A stretch of DNA of 64,000 bases from UBA6176 sp965284395. GTDB lineage: Bacteria > Verrucomicrobiota > Verrucomicrobiia > Limisphaerales > UBA9464. Positions 16,949 through 25,647 of this stretch are shown piece after piece (positions within the stretch are counted from its first letter, which is position 1; each line of letters opens with the position of its first letter). The stretch is from contig OZ260084.1 in NCBI GenBank assembly GCA_965284395.1, positions 1,860,001 through 1,924,000 of the forward strand, in the 5' to 3' direction. The notes under the pieces were generated by a model, which saw only the letters and a list, made by a program, of their open reading frames with translations, was not told the DNA's origin and searched no databases. The position numbers and the translations under genes were made by a program.

Positions 16949-18472
16949 TCAGGCTGCCTTGCGCATCGGAATTCCTCCATCACCCCTCTTCGGCTTCTTT
17001 GGCTTCTTCTCCTCCTTCGCCACCTTCATCCGGGCCAGCACCCAGAGGTTGTGCGTCAGCACGCCCCACATCACCGCTCGCTCTCGGTGCTCGAATCCCT
17101 CCGCCCTCATCGGCGCTCCCAGGAATCCGTTTTTCAATATCCCGATCCGCCCCTCGGTCTGTGCCCGGCGCTTCTGCATCGCCGCAAACTTGCCGTCCTT
17201 CATCCGCTCCTTCAGTTCGGCCGGCTTCTTCGGGCACGTGCCATCGAAGGTCTCTCCCTCCGTCAGCTTCTCGCTGTTGGCTTCGCTGCTGAATCCACGG
17301 TCGGTCACCGCTGCGCCGGGCTTCCTGCCCATCACGCTCCACATCCGGGTCAGACTTCGGAAGAGCAGCTGGCTGTCCGCCGGCGCACTGGTACGGAACA
17401 GTTCGGCGTCGATGATCAATCCATGCGAGTTCTCTGCCACCAGCAGGGTGTTGCCGAACTCGACCTCCGCCCCCGCCTTTCCCCGCACAACCACCCGGAC
17501 ATCCTGATCGTACAGGCTGAGCATCTTCCCCGCGTTGGGTACGGGACGCTCGCCAATGATCCGCTCATGCGCCTGCTTCGTTGCCTTGGGAAGCAGTTCC
17601 AGCATCTGATCGATGCGCCGCAGCACCTGCTCGGCCTGTGGCCTTGTCCACTTGGTCTTCTGCCAGTTCGCATCAAGCAGATCCCGGTGGCGTCGCGCGT
17701 GATTCTGCACCACGGCGGTGAGCTTCTTCATCAGGCGCAGGATCCGCTTGCGCTCCTTCTTGGAAGCGGTCCCGCGGCCCCTGCGGCTCATCTCCATGCA
17801 CAGCGAGTTCATGCGGCGCAGGAAGACTTCCGGCGATTCCATCCGCTTGCACAGGCCCTGCTCCCGGATCAGGCGTGTCGCCTTCATCAGGGTGCGCACG
17901 CCGTCACGCAGGAGAACCCAGTCGATCGGGAAATGGATGTTGGCCTGGACGCAGGTGGTGTCGAGGAAGACGGCCTCCAGATCCAGGGGATTGGGCAGTT
18001 GGAGGGTCTTGGCTCCCGAGGAGGCTAGGATGCGGATGATCTCTTCGTGCACCTTGCGCATGGACTCGGCTGGCAGCCATTGGGCGAAGCGCTGGAGCTC
18101 ACTCTTGGAAGGGACGCGGATGCGGTCGACGGCGTCGAGGTGACAGAACCATTGGTAGAGGGGGCTGCTGGCGAGTTGGCAGGAGAAGCCGCGGAAGTCG
18201 TCCTGAACGAGGGTGCGCAGGATGTTGCATCGGAGGGCGCGGCAGGAGCGTTGTTGGAAGCGGGCTTGTTCGACAGCGCTTGGGGTGGTCTTGGAACGGG
18301 CAATCCATGCGTCCAGGGCGAGCTGGACGAAGAAGCGCTCCAGACCGGAGTCGCTGAGAAGGGTGTCGATATGCTCGAGCTGGCGACGCAGGGCGAGGTA
18401 GTCGACATTGCCCAGAACGTTGGGAAGCCGGGGTCTGAGGTCCTGAGGAAAGGGAAGGATCCGGCTTGGCAT
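16949..18472 (-). CDS. DDE transposase, ISNCY/ISDol1-like
   Basis: A 507-residue transposase inside the 2107-bp element. The motif FLDTTCVQANIHFPIDWVLL carries the first catalytic Asp, as in the LDTTVVETNIHYP-type block of the ISDol1 group. A later block, PGAAVTDRGFSSEANSEKL, likely holds the second Asp, and RRAQTEGRIGILKNGFLG the Glu. The C-terminus is Lys-rich. The start ATG at 18472 was chosen because the preceding in-frame residues are Cys/Ser-rich and lie in the gap to the divergent gene. The coding region looks complete and undamaged, so the element may still be active. Confidence 0.85.
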   Translation of the reverse strand: MPSRILPFPQDLRPRLPNVLGNVDYLALRRQLEHIDTLLSDSGLERFFVQLALDAWIARSKTTPSAVEQARFQQRSCRALRCNILRTLVQDDFRGFSCQLASSPLYQWFCHLDAVDRIRVPSKSELQRFAQWLPAESMRKVHEEIIRILASSGAKTLQLPNPLDLEAVFLDTTCVQANIHFPIDWVLLRDGVRTLMKATRLIREQGLCKRMESPEVFLRRMNSLCMEMSRRGRGTASKKERKRILRLMKKLTAVVQNHARRHRDLLDANWQKTKWTRPQAEQVLRRIDQMLELLPKATKQAHERIIGERPVPNAGKMLSLYDQDVRVVVRGKAGAEVEFGNTLLVAENSHGLIIDAELFRTSAPADSQLLFRSLTRMWSVMGRKPGAAVTDRGFSSEANSEKLTEGETFDGTCPKKPAELKERMKDGKFAAMQKRRAQTEGRIGILKNGFLGAPMRAEGFEHRERAVMWGVLTHNLWVLARMKVAKEEKKPKKPKRGDGGIPMRKAA

Positions 18473-18533
18473 GCGGCTAGCGTAAGGGCTAGCCGTACAA
18501 AGGCAAGAAACCAATCAGGAAAAGGCGAAGAAA

Positions 18534-18761
18534 ATGGCATCCGAATATCCGATCAAGGTGCAGGGAATCCGATCCAAGGGACAGAAGGAGAGGCTCTATG
18601 TGAGCGTACCGATGGCGCTGGCGGCGGCGATCGGGTTGGAGTCTGGAGAAGAGGTGCAATGGGAACTGTTGGACCGGGGCGAGCTGCACTTGGTACGGCC
18701 CAATGCCGGCACTCCAACCACCACCCAGAAATCGCCGGCACGGGGCAAGGGACGCTCATAA
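18534..18761 (+). CDS. AbrB/MazE-like small DNA-binding protein carried by the IS
   Basis: A 75-residue protein starting MASEYPIKVQGI. It has a swapped-hairpin (SpoVT/AbrB-like) core, with RLYVSVPMALAAAIGLESGEEVQWELLDRGELHLVRP resembling the VxIPxxLxxxLGLxxGDxVxxxxxxxxxLxl pattern of AbrB and MazE proteins, then a basic tail ending KSPARGKGRS. It lies within the inverted repeats, divergent from the transposase with 61 bp between the two start codons, so it probably sits on a shared promoter and may repress transposase expression. It could instead be an orphan antitoxin; no toxin gene follows it. Confidence 0.7.
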   Translation: MASEYPIKVQGIRSKGQKERLYVSVPMALAAAIGLESGEEVQWELLDRGELHLVRPNAGTPTTTQKSPARGKGRS

Positions 18762-19059
18762 AGGGTCAATTTCCCGGCTTGGCAGGAAATCAGGCCGTTA
18801 TCGAGGACTTGCCGATGAGCATTCCGTCAATGCCCGCTTGAGCGATCCCTACTTGGGGACAGGCTCTAGATAGGTTTCCAATTCCAGTTCAAACGGCTCA
18901 CGGCGCAGGTGGACCTTGAGAGCGACTTCACCGGCAGCAGTCGACGAACCTGCCCGGAACACGTTCCCGTGCATGCCCGATCCCAATGGGCCGAGACGTT
19001 CCAGTTGCCGTCGCTGGCAGTATGCAGCAACTCTTCCCTCGATGTCGGCTGCTTCACTC

Positions 19060-19299
19060 ATGAGATCCTCGCCGGGTCAGGTTTCTACTCAGGTCCGGAT
19101 GCACTTGGACGTGGGCGGCGAACGGTTGGCGGTGAATCAGCTTGGACCTGATTTCGCCATTGTGGACGCGGCTGCAAACCACTTGCCGGGCCCGGCCAAG
19201 CTGGTGGTGACGGTGGACGAATCCCTCACGGTTCGACCAGTGTTTTTGCCCGAAGGCATCCAGTCCGGGGTCGGGCGGATCCGGCTCGCTTTGAGTTGA
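19060..19299 (+). CDS. Small conserved-looking protein, unknown function
   Basis: A 79-residue protein with core MHLDVGGERLAVNQLGPDFA, then VDAAANHLPGPAKLVVTVD and a tail VFLPEGIQSGVGRIRLALS. The pattern of short beta strands with LGPDF and LPEGI blocks resembles small uncharacterised proteins I associate with the kinase-fold gene next door. That link is from memory and not tested. Its ATG at 19060 and the ATG of the divergent kinase-fold gene are the two strands of the same CATG. The ATG at 19099 (MHLDVGG) is an equally likely start that would free space for a promoter. The partner gene is broken by an IS. Confidence 0.5.
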   Translation: MRSSPGQVSTQVRMHLDVGGERLAVNQLGPDFAIVDAAANHLPGPAKLVVTVDESLTVRPVFLPEGIQSGVGRIRLALS

Positions 19300-19857
19300 T
19301 TGCACTGCAAACTCCTGAGGGGAGCCACCTCGTTTGAGAGGGAGTGAGGAGAGGAAGCATCCTGCCCATCCTGTTCATCCTGTCCAAAAGCCCGAGGCCT
19401 TGACGGGAAGGCCGTTCCGGGTGCCATCCGGCAGCACGGAGCGCCGACAGACGATAGCCCATCGGGTGAACGATGGGTCCTGCGCGCAGATGGGAACCAG
19501 CCCCGGACTGGGCGATAGAGCCGCTTGGAATGGCAGTAAGGAGATGAGGGGGCCGGAGTCTTCGCACCGCCTTCGGGGTGCGTGTCATGCTTCACGGCTT
19601 TCCCCGGGTGGGCGCGGGCGCGCCGACCCGGGGCTATCGGCTTCAACGCCTCCGGCGTAGGGCGGAGTTGTCAGGTCCCAGAAGCCAGAAGCCAGGCGTG
19701 GCCAAGGTCACGAAGCGGATCACCGCTTGGTCGGCCCAAAGTGGTTGTTCCGGTGCTGGTGTCGGCATCGGAATCGTGATCGAACAACGCCGCCACTCGA
19801 TCCCGACACCGAGGAAACGGCTCGACGGAGTCTCGCCCCACCCCTGGCTCGCGGGCC
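19300..19857. other. Gene-free stretch with dispersed-repeat debris
   Basis: No credible coding region. It contains a pyrimidine-rich CATCCTGTTCATCCTGTCC tract near 19370, an inverted block CCCATCGGGTGAACGATGGG near 19457, GC-rich stretches around 19600, and ends at the target duplication of the ISAs1-type element. The inverted block and its surroundings look like further dispersed repeats, but no second copy lies in this window. Confidence 0.5.
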
Positions 19858-21967
19858 CAGGGCTGATTCATCTGGGCTGAGCAAAGAATTGGCGGGTTGG
19901 GAGAAGATTGATTCCAGCTGGACATCCCGCCCCCATCCCGACAGCCTTGGGCATGCCTCGCCCACCAATTCCCAGCGAGCCTGACCTGCTCGCCCGCGTC
20001 AACGTCCGCCTCCTGGAGGATCACGAACGCGAGCGCTTCGATCTCCTCCTCAAGGAACGCCACTATCTCCATAGCGCCATCCTCGTTGGTCAGCACCTTC
20101 GCTACGTCGCTGAACTCGACGGCCAATGGGTCGCACTCATCGCCTTCAGTGCCGCCGCACTCCACATCAAGGGCCGCGACAAACACATCGGGTGGTCAGC
20201 TCGTCAGCGTGCCCGTCGCCTGTCCTTCATCGCCAACAACAGCCGCTTCCTCGTCCTCACCGATCGGCAAAGCCTTCCAAACCTTGCCTCACGCGTTCTA
20301 GGCCTGTGCCTGCGCCGCTTGAGCGATGACTGGCTTGCTCGATGGAAGCATCCCATCCTCGCCGTCGAGAGCTTCGTCGACGAAACGCTTTACCGGGGCA
20401 CTTGTTATCGTGCCTGCGGTTTTGAGGCCATTGGCCCTACTGGCGGTTTTTCCCGCAACGCTCGCGACTACTACCTCCCGCACGGCCAGCCAAAGCAGCT
20501 CTACCTGCGCGCGCTGCACCCGAGGGCCTTTGCCATCCTCAAGCAAGCCCGCCTGCCGGAGTCGCTGGCCGCCTTCGAGGCCGACGTCTCTGGCCCATGC
20601 CCGTTCCAGGCTCCGGCCCTCGATGACCTTCTTGAGCGTTTTCGCCGACTCCCCGACTCGCGCAAAGGTCATGGCCTCTACCATCGCCAGCGCTTCGTGC
20701 TTGCCTGTGCTGCGGTGGCCACCCTCATGGGCGCCTGCGGATATCGTGCCTACGAGGACACCTGCTCGAAGTTCACCAAGCGTCAGTTGCGCGCCCTGGG
20801 ATGCTTCCCCGATGAAGACGGTGAGCTGAGGGCTCCAAGCGATTCCACCTTTCGGCGCGTGCTCATGAACCTCGATCCTGGGGCCTTTGCAGCCATCGTC
20901 GGACAGTGGCTCCTGGAGCAGGAGGTCTCGGCCATCGGTCGCCTGGCAGTGGATGGAAAGGTCCTGCGCGGCAGTGGCAGGCGCGACGGTCGTCCGCTTC
21001 AGTTGCTTTCGGCGGTCACTCATCACTTGCGCCTCTCGCTCGGCCAGGTAGCCATCGATGAGAAGAGTAACGAGATCCCTGCCTTGCAGCCGCTGCTGGA
21101 GAGTCTGGCCCTGCCTCCCGGAGTCCTCATCACGGCCGATGCGCTGCACTGCCAACAGAACAGCGCACGCTTCATCACACAGGAACTCGGTGGCGACTAC
21201 CTCTTCGGGCTCAAGGGCAATCAGGAAGGTGCCGAAAAGAAGGCCGAGGCGCTGGTTTCCCAGCGCATTTTCCCCCTCGGAGGCCAGCGCGCGGTGGGAG
21301 AAGCATCATGACCGGCTGGAGCGTCGTCGACTGATCCGCATCGCCGTGACGCCGGAAGAGATCGGACTGGTGGGATGCTGGCAGGTGGTTGGAGTCCGGC
21401 GGGAATTCATCCCGCTCGGCAAGGGCGAATCAGAGAAGACGGACGAGGTGGGGCTGTACCTGACGAGCTGTGCGCTCGAGCAGCACACCGACGCGGAGAT
21501 GATGGAAATCATCCGGGGGCATTGGTCGGCGATCGAGAACGGCACGCACTATCGCCGGGACGTGAGCCTGGGCGAGGATGCTTGCCGTGTGAGGGATCGT
21601 GTGGCGGCGAGTGTGTTGGCGAGCCTGCGCAATCTGGCCATCGGGGTGTACGAATTGGAGAGGCACCAGGAGCGGACCAAGGCCGATTCACTCCCGTCGT
21701 GGCGGCGGTCACAGAGTTTCGGGAAGGCGATGGCGGCACTCAAGCGCTGAGGCGTCGACAACGAGAAGGAAGCGGGAGAAAGCGACAGCAGGTGTCGCCG
21801 CGGGCAATTCGCCAGCCAGACCGAGATTTTCCATAGCCAGAGGCGCAGGCAAGAGGCGCCGGAGGGCAACTAGCACTTCGGCACGCCGGCCTGGGCCATG
21901 AGTCGGCAGTGAGCCATTTCCAACCGGCTCACGGGCCGCAGGCCCGGATTCAGGTGAATCAGCCCTG
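19858..21967. mobile_element. ISAs1-family insertion sequence, 2110 bp, 10-bp target duplication
   Basis: The left end reads CAGGGCTGATTCATCTG and the right end, inverted, CAGGGCTGATTCACCTG, 16 of 17 matching. The 10-bp CTCGCGGGCC is duplicated at 19848-19857 and 21968-21977, in the range known for ISAs1 elements. It contains one transposase gene with a frameshift. About 220 bp lie between the end of that gene and the right terminus without a further gene. Confidence 0.93.
19953..21750 (+). pseudogene. ISAs1 transposase with N-terminal DruA (DUF4338) domain, frameshifted
   Basis: The N-terminal 220 residues match the DUF4338/DruA pattern: LLKERHYLHSAILVGQHLRY, RDKHIGWSARQRARRL, NNSRFLVL, NLASRVLGLCLRRLSDDW, VDETLYRGTCYRA and an HGQPKQLY end. 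An ISAs1-type part follows, with FRRLPDSRKGHGLYHRQRFV, LAVDGKVLRGSGRRDGR (first catalytic Asp), LITADALHCQ and YLFGLKGNQ. The frame is lost around 21272-21276, where one extra C in a TTTTCCCCC run shifts it; dropping one C restores FPSEASARWEKHHDRLERR and the remaining C-terminus (GHWSAIENGTHYRRDVSLGEDACRVR region) to the stop at 21750. The intact protein would be about 598 residues. The ATG at 19953 was chosen because homology begins soon after it. The element is probably immobile unless complemented. Confidence 0.88.
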
Positions 21968-22029
21968 CTCGCGGGCCTCCCCCTTGAAACTTGAATCTTG
22001 AAACTTGGGCCTCCCCCGCCCCGCGGGCC

Positions 22030-23922
22030 TCAGATCTCGACCTGCATTCCGAGCTCGACGACGCGATTGGCGGGGAGGCGGAAGAAGGCGGTGGCGCTCT
22101 GGGCGTTCCGGGCCATGACGGCGAAGAGGTGTTCGCGCCAGAGGGCCATGCCGGCCTTGCGGGCGGGAATGATGGTCTCGCGGCTCAGGAAGAACGTGGT
22201 CTCGGTCTCCTTGAACTCGAGTCCCTTCTGCGCGCAGATCGCGAGCACGGACGGGACGTCCGGATCCTCGAAGAACCCGAACCGGGCCCGGACGCGCCAG
22301 AAACCGTGGGGAAGCTTCTCGATCTCGACGCGTTCGCCGTCTTCGACGCGGGGGTCTTCGTCGACCTGGATGGTCAGGAAGACGATCCGCCGGTGAAGGA
22401 CCTTGTTGTGTTTCAGGTTGTGGAGCAGGGCGAGCGGAGTGCCGTCCGAGTTGCCGGCCATGTAGACCGCGGTTCCGTCCACTCGGGAGGGTTGGCGGCG
22501 TTCGATGCTCTCGATGAACTTGTCGGCGGGAATGGAGCTGGAGCGGACACGTTCCCAGAGGAGTTGCCGGCCACGTTTCCAGGTGGCCATGAGCGTGAAC
22601 AGGGCCACGCCGACCGCGAGCGGGAACCATCCGCCGTGGGCGATCTTGAGGGCGTTGGCGCCGAAGAAGGACGACTCGATGAGCAGGGCCGGGATGCAGA
22701 TGAGAGCCGCCGCCCACCACGGCCAGTTCCAGAGCCGGCGCGCGGCGAAGAAGAAAAGGGTGGTGTCGATGGCCATGGTCATCGTGACTCCGATGCCGTA
22801 AGCCGCCGCGAGGTTGGATGAAGTCTGGAAGCCGAAGACGAGGGCGAGGCAGACGACAGCCATGGCGAGGTTCACCTGCGGCATGTAGATCTGTCCCCGC
22901 TCGCTCTCCGACGTGTGCTCGATGGCGAGGCGCGGGATGTAACCGAGCTGGATTCCCTGCATCGTGAGCGAGAACGCGCCGCTGATCAGGGCCTGGGAGG
23001 CAATCACGGCGGCGGCCGTGGCGAGGGCGACCAGGGGAATCAGGGCCCACTTGGGCGCCAGGTTGTAGAACGGGTTCTCGGCGGAGGCAGGATCGGAGAG
23101 GAGGAGCGCGCCTTGGCCCAGGTAATTCAGGAAGAGGGCTGGCAGAACGATGCTGAACCAGGCCAGCCGGATGGGTTTCCGGCCGAAATGCCCCATGTCC
23201 GCGTAGAGGGCCTCCCCCCCCGTCACGACCAGGAACACCGAGCCGAGGATCGGGAACACATGCCACTTGCCTTCCATCAGGAAGTGGATGCCGAACCAGG
23301 GATTCAGCGCCATGACGACGCTGGGATCGCGGAGGATTCCGCGGATCCCGAGCACGCTCAGTACGGCGAACCACAGGATCATGATCGGTCCGAAGACGCG
23401 GCCGACGGTGCCTGTCCCCACACGCTGGGCCATGAAGAGCCCGGTCAGGATCAAGGCGGTCACGGGCACCACCCAGGCCTTGAAGCTCGGAGCAAGGACG
23501 TTGAGACCTTCCACCGCGCCGAGCACCGAGACCGCCGGGGTGATGACGCCGTCGCCGTAGAGGAGCGCCGCCCCGAAGAGCCCGAGTGCGATCATCACCT
23601 TCGCGGTCTTCCTCGGGCCTTCGACCGTTCCGCGGCGTTCTGGAAAGGCAAGCGACAGGAGGGCGAGGATGCCGCCTTCGCCCTTGTTGTCCGCGCGCAT
23701 GACGAAGGCGATGTACTTGATCGAGACGACGAGCACGAGGGACCAGAAGAAGAGCGAGAGCACGCCCAGCACATGTGGCCGGGTGAGGGACATGGCGTGC
23801 GGACCGCTGAAGCACTCGCGGAGTGCGTAGAGCGGGCTGGTGCCGATGTCCCCGAAGACGACGCCCAGCGCGGCGAGAGCCAGACCGGCGAGGCGGCTGC
23901 GACCCGACGCATCAGCATGCAT
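22030..23922 (-). CDS. kup: Kup-type potassium uptake protein
   Basis: A 630-residue potassium/proton symporter of the KUP/HAK family. The N-terminal signature LAALGVVFGDIGTSPLYALREC falls at residues 14-35. About twelve hydrophobic segments follow to roughly residue 455, then a soluble C-terminal domain (ERRQPSRVDGTAVYMAGNSDGTPLALLHNLK and VEIEKLPHGFWRVRARFGFFEDPDVP) typical of the family. Length is normal and no damage is seen. The next gene upstream (flavoprotein) diverges, with 480 bp between. Downstream, the ISAs1-type element ends 50 bp past the stop codon, separated by a GAAACTTGAATCTTGAAACTTG simple repeat. Confidence 0.95.
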   Translation of the reverse strand: MHADASGRSRLAGLALAALGVVFGDIGTSPLYALRECFSGPHAMSLTRPHVLGVLSLFFWSLVLVVSIKYIAFVMRADNKGEGGILALLSLAFPERRGTVEGPRKTAKVMIALGLFGAALLYGDGVITPAVSVLGAVEGLNVLAPSFKAWVVPVTALILTGLFMAQRVGTGTVGRVFGPIMILWFAVLSVLGIRGILRDPSVVMALNPWFGIHFLMEGKWHVFPILGSVFLVVTGGEALYADMGHFGRKPIRLAWFSIVLPALFLNYLGQGALLLSDPASAENPFYNLAPKWALIPLVALATAAAVIASQALISGAFSLTMQGIQLGYIPRLAIEHTSESERGQIYMPQVNLAMAVVCLALVFGFQTSSNLAAAYGIGVTMTMAIDTTLFFFAARRLWNWPWWAAALICIPALLIESSFFGANALKIAHGGWFPLAVGVALFTLMATWKRGRQLLWERVRSSSIPADKFIESIERRQPSRVDGTAVYMAGNSDGTPLALLHNLKHNKVLHRRIVFLTIQVDEDPRVEDGERVEIEKLPHGFWRVRARFGFFEDPDVPSVLAICAQKGLEFKETETTFFLSRETIIPARKAGMALWREHLFAVMARNAQSATAFFRLPANRVVELGMQVEI

Positions 23923-24403
23923 GGCGGGTCGTGGGTAAGCTGGAGGTTGGCGCGGGAGTGGGATGCGCTGGTCTTGGTGACCGTGGGTGGTGCGGGATTC
24001 CCGGAGAGTCCGGTACCCGGCACGGAGAAGGGCCTGCCTGTCTTTTCATGGTAATCACGGCTGACAACCCGGAAGGGCTACATCTGGCCGCGACTTCGCG
24101 ATCCGTCTTCATGCCCCTTTCCATGCCTGCGAGGTTAGCTGACGGGCTCGGGCTGAAAGGTGCCCTGGTTGCCGGTTGCCCGGCCACGTACGCCCCGTCC
24201 GGAGGCACTGGGTTGCCCCAAAGACCTCCGGAATCTGGTTCCCCCGCGCCCTGCGACTCACTGTCACCGGGCTTCGGCGAGGGAACGGGTATCTCAAATG
24301 GGGGCCGTGGGTGTCAAACTTCCCGGTTGGCCGGGTGCCCTCACGGGCAGGGTGGAGGAAGCGCCGCGTGGGGGCACGCGGCCTACAATTGGGGATTGCC
24401 TTC
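23923..24403. other. Divergent intergenic region between kup and the flavoprotein gene
   Basis: Must hold promoters for both genes, but no consensus boxes or riboswitch were recognised. It includes one decayed copy of repeat family A at 24322-24387. Confidence 0.5.
24322..24387. repeat. Single copy of two-hairpin repeat family A
   Basis: On the minus strand it reads TGTAGGCCGCGTGCCCCCAC, then GCGGCG, a spacer and CCCGTGAGGGCACCCGG. The first hairpin (CCGCGTG-CCCC-CACGCGG) is intact; the second is weakened by one change. It ends 16 bp before the ATG of the flavoprotein gene, so it would be in that gene's leader. Confidence 0.75.
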
Positions 24404-25636
24404 ATGGCAGCGGCAGTTCCGTCTAGGGTTCACGGACACGTGATTCACGAACTGGATGTCGTCGTGCTGGGAGGGGGAGCGGCCGGGCTGTTCTGTGCCC
24501 GGGTGGCGGGGCTCAACGGGCGATCGGTGGCCGTGCTCGAACATCAGGTCCGGGCGGGGAACAAGATCCTGATCTCCGGCGGAGGGCGCTGCAATTTCAC
24601 CAACCTCGACGCCACCTCGGCCAACTACGTCACGCACGGAAGCCCCCATTTCACCAAGTCCGCCCTCGCCCGGTACACGCCGGCCGAGTTCCTGCGTCTG
24701 GTCGAGCAGCACGGGATCGCCTGGCACGAACGGAAGCACCGCCAGCTGTTCTGCGACCAGAGCTCGCGTCAGATCCTGACGATGCTCGAGACCGAGTGTG
24801 CCGAGGCGGGCGTCCAGATCCGGACCCAGTGCCGGATCCTGTCGGTGGAACGCGCGCATCCGGCGGATCTGCGGCCCTGGGAGATCCAGACCTCGTTGGG
24901 TACGTACCGGGCGTCGAGCGTGGTGGTGGCGTCGGGCGGACTGTCGTTTCCGAAGCTCGGGGCGACGCCGTTCGGATACGGGATTGCGCGACAGTTCGGG
25001 CTGCGGGTGATTGACCCAAGGCCGGGGTTGGTTCCGTTGACGTGGCAGCCCACGGATTCGGCCCTGTTTGCGGAGCTGAGCGGGGTTTCGATCGAGTGCG
25101 AGACACAGGCGGGACCGGAGACGCCGCGGTTCCGGGAAGCGGTGCTGTTCACGCACCGCGGTCTCAGCGGCCCCGCCATCCTGCAGGTTTCGTCGCATCG
25201 CACCCCGGCCGAGCCCATCCATTTGAACCTGATGCCGGGCATCGACATTCCGGCGTGGCTGACGGATCGCCAGCGGTTGACGCAGACGCCGCGGCAGGCG
25301 CTCCGGACGCTTTGGCCGGACCGGCTGGCACAGGCCTGGTGCAGCCGTGGGATCCCGGATCGGCCGTTGGCCCAGCTTTCGCGGAAGGACCTGGAAGGTT
25401 TGGCCCGGCAACTGGGTCAATGGACGATCCAGCCGGCCGGGGATGAGGGCTATCCCAAGGCCGAGGTGACGATTGGCGGTGTGGACACGTCGGAGCTGTC
25501 CTCGAAGACGCTGGAAAGCAGGAAGGTGCCGGGGCTGTTCTTCGTGGGGGAGGTCGTGGACGTGACCGGCTGGCTGGGCGGGTTCAACTTCCAGTGGGCC
25601 TGGGCTTCCGGCCATGCGGCCGGGAGTGCGGCCTGA
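24404..25636 (+). CDS. HI0933/BaiN-like NAD(P)/FAD-dependent oxidoreductase
   Basis: A 410-residue flavoprotein of the HI0933-like family (YhiN/BaiN). The FAD-binding Rossmann loop VVVLGGGAAGLFCARVAGL begins near residue 19, followed by GGGRCNFTN and the family's C-terminal GLFFVGEVVDVTGWLGGFNFQWAWASG, which closes the FAD site. The physiological substrate of most members is unknown; one gut member reduces bile-acid intermediates, which does not transfer here. The ATG at 24404 follows GGGGAT; a GTG at 24440, just before IHELDVVVLGGG, is an alternative that would be closer to the family's usual N-terminus. The gene stands alone, with hairpin repeats immediately on both sides. Confidence 0.9.
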   Translation: MAAAVPSRVHGHVIHELDVVVLGGGAAGLFCARVAGLNGRSVAVLEHQVRAGNKILISGGGRCNFTNLDATSANYVTHGSPHFTKSALARYTPAEFLRLVEQHGIAWHERKHRQLFCDQSSRQILTMLETECAEAGVQIRTQCRILSVERAHPADLRPWEIQTSLGTYRASSVVVASGGLSFPKLGATPFGYGIARQFGLRVIDPRPGLVPLTWQPTDSALFAELSGVSIECETQAGPETPRFREAVLFTHRGLSGPAILQVSSHRTPAEPIHLNLMPGIDIPAWLTDRQRLTQTPRQALRTLWPDRLAQAWCSRGIPDRPLAQLSRKDLEGLARQLGQWTIQPAGDEGYPKAEVTIGGVDTSELSSKTLESRKVPGLFFVGEVVDVTGWLGGFNFQWAWASGHAAGSAA

Positions 25637-25647
25637 AGTTCGCAAAC

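Larger units (their letters stand above)
16760..18866. mobile_element. Insertion sequence, 2107 bp, 12-bp terminal inverted repeats, 6-bp target duplication
   Basis: The ends are GAGCCTGTCCCC reading inward on both sides (left 16760-16771, right 18855-18866). TAGATA flanks the element at 16754-16759 and 18867-18872. It carries a minus-strand DDE transposase and a divergent small AbrB-like gene. Its insertion interrupts a kinase-fold gene whose reading frame is restored when the element is removed, which fixes both boundaries. The transposase resembles the ISNCY/ISDol1-like group, but the family call is tentative. Confidence 0.93.
16448..19061 (-). pseudogene. Small kinase-fold protein gene interrupted by an insertion sequence
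   Basis: The 5' part (18867-19061) encodes MSEAADIEGRVAAYC..., with a glycine-rich loop LGSGMHGNVF and a lysine strand VALKVHL. The 3' part (16448-16753) encodes RLKDANITQVLGFNVP, a hinge-like FLVLEMTVV and a catalytic-loop-like IYLLDVSTRNICF. Removing the element at 16760-18866 and one TAGATA copy rejoins them in frame as a 166-residue protein reading ELETYL-RLKDANITQ. The motifs are those of a reduced protein-kinase-like fold, with the usual HRD replaced by LLD followed by N four residues later. I recall such short proteins as uncharacterised. As it stands the gene is broken; a 3' open piece with an internal GTG (16726) could still make a fragment. A small plus-strand gene starts at the same CATG as this gene. 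Confidence 0.8.

Noticed and set aside
18534..18761. Toxin-antitoxin module with the AbrB-like gene as antitoxin
   Set aside because: No toxin-sized open frame follows or precedes it inside the element; the divergent transposase is the only partner.
19953..20630. Druantia anti-phage system
   Set aside because: The DruA-like domain is fused to an ISAs1 transposase inside defined IS ends, and no other Druantia gene is present.
21255..21300. Programmed ribosomal frameshift in the ISAs1 transposase
   Set aside because: The needed shift is +1 at a homopolymer, not the -1 shift usual for IS, and the family is normally a single frame; a one-base insertion is simpler.
23923..24120. c-di-AMP (ydaO-type) riboswitch before kup
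   Set aside because: Such elements often precede potassium transporter genes, but no conserved ydaO core was recognised here.
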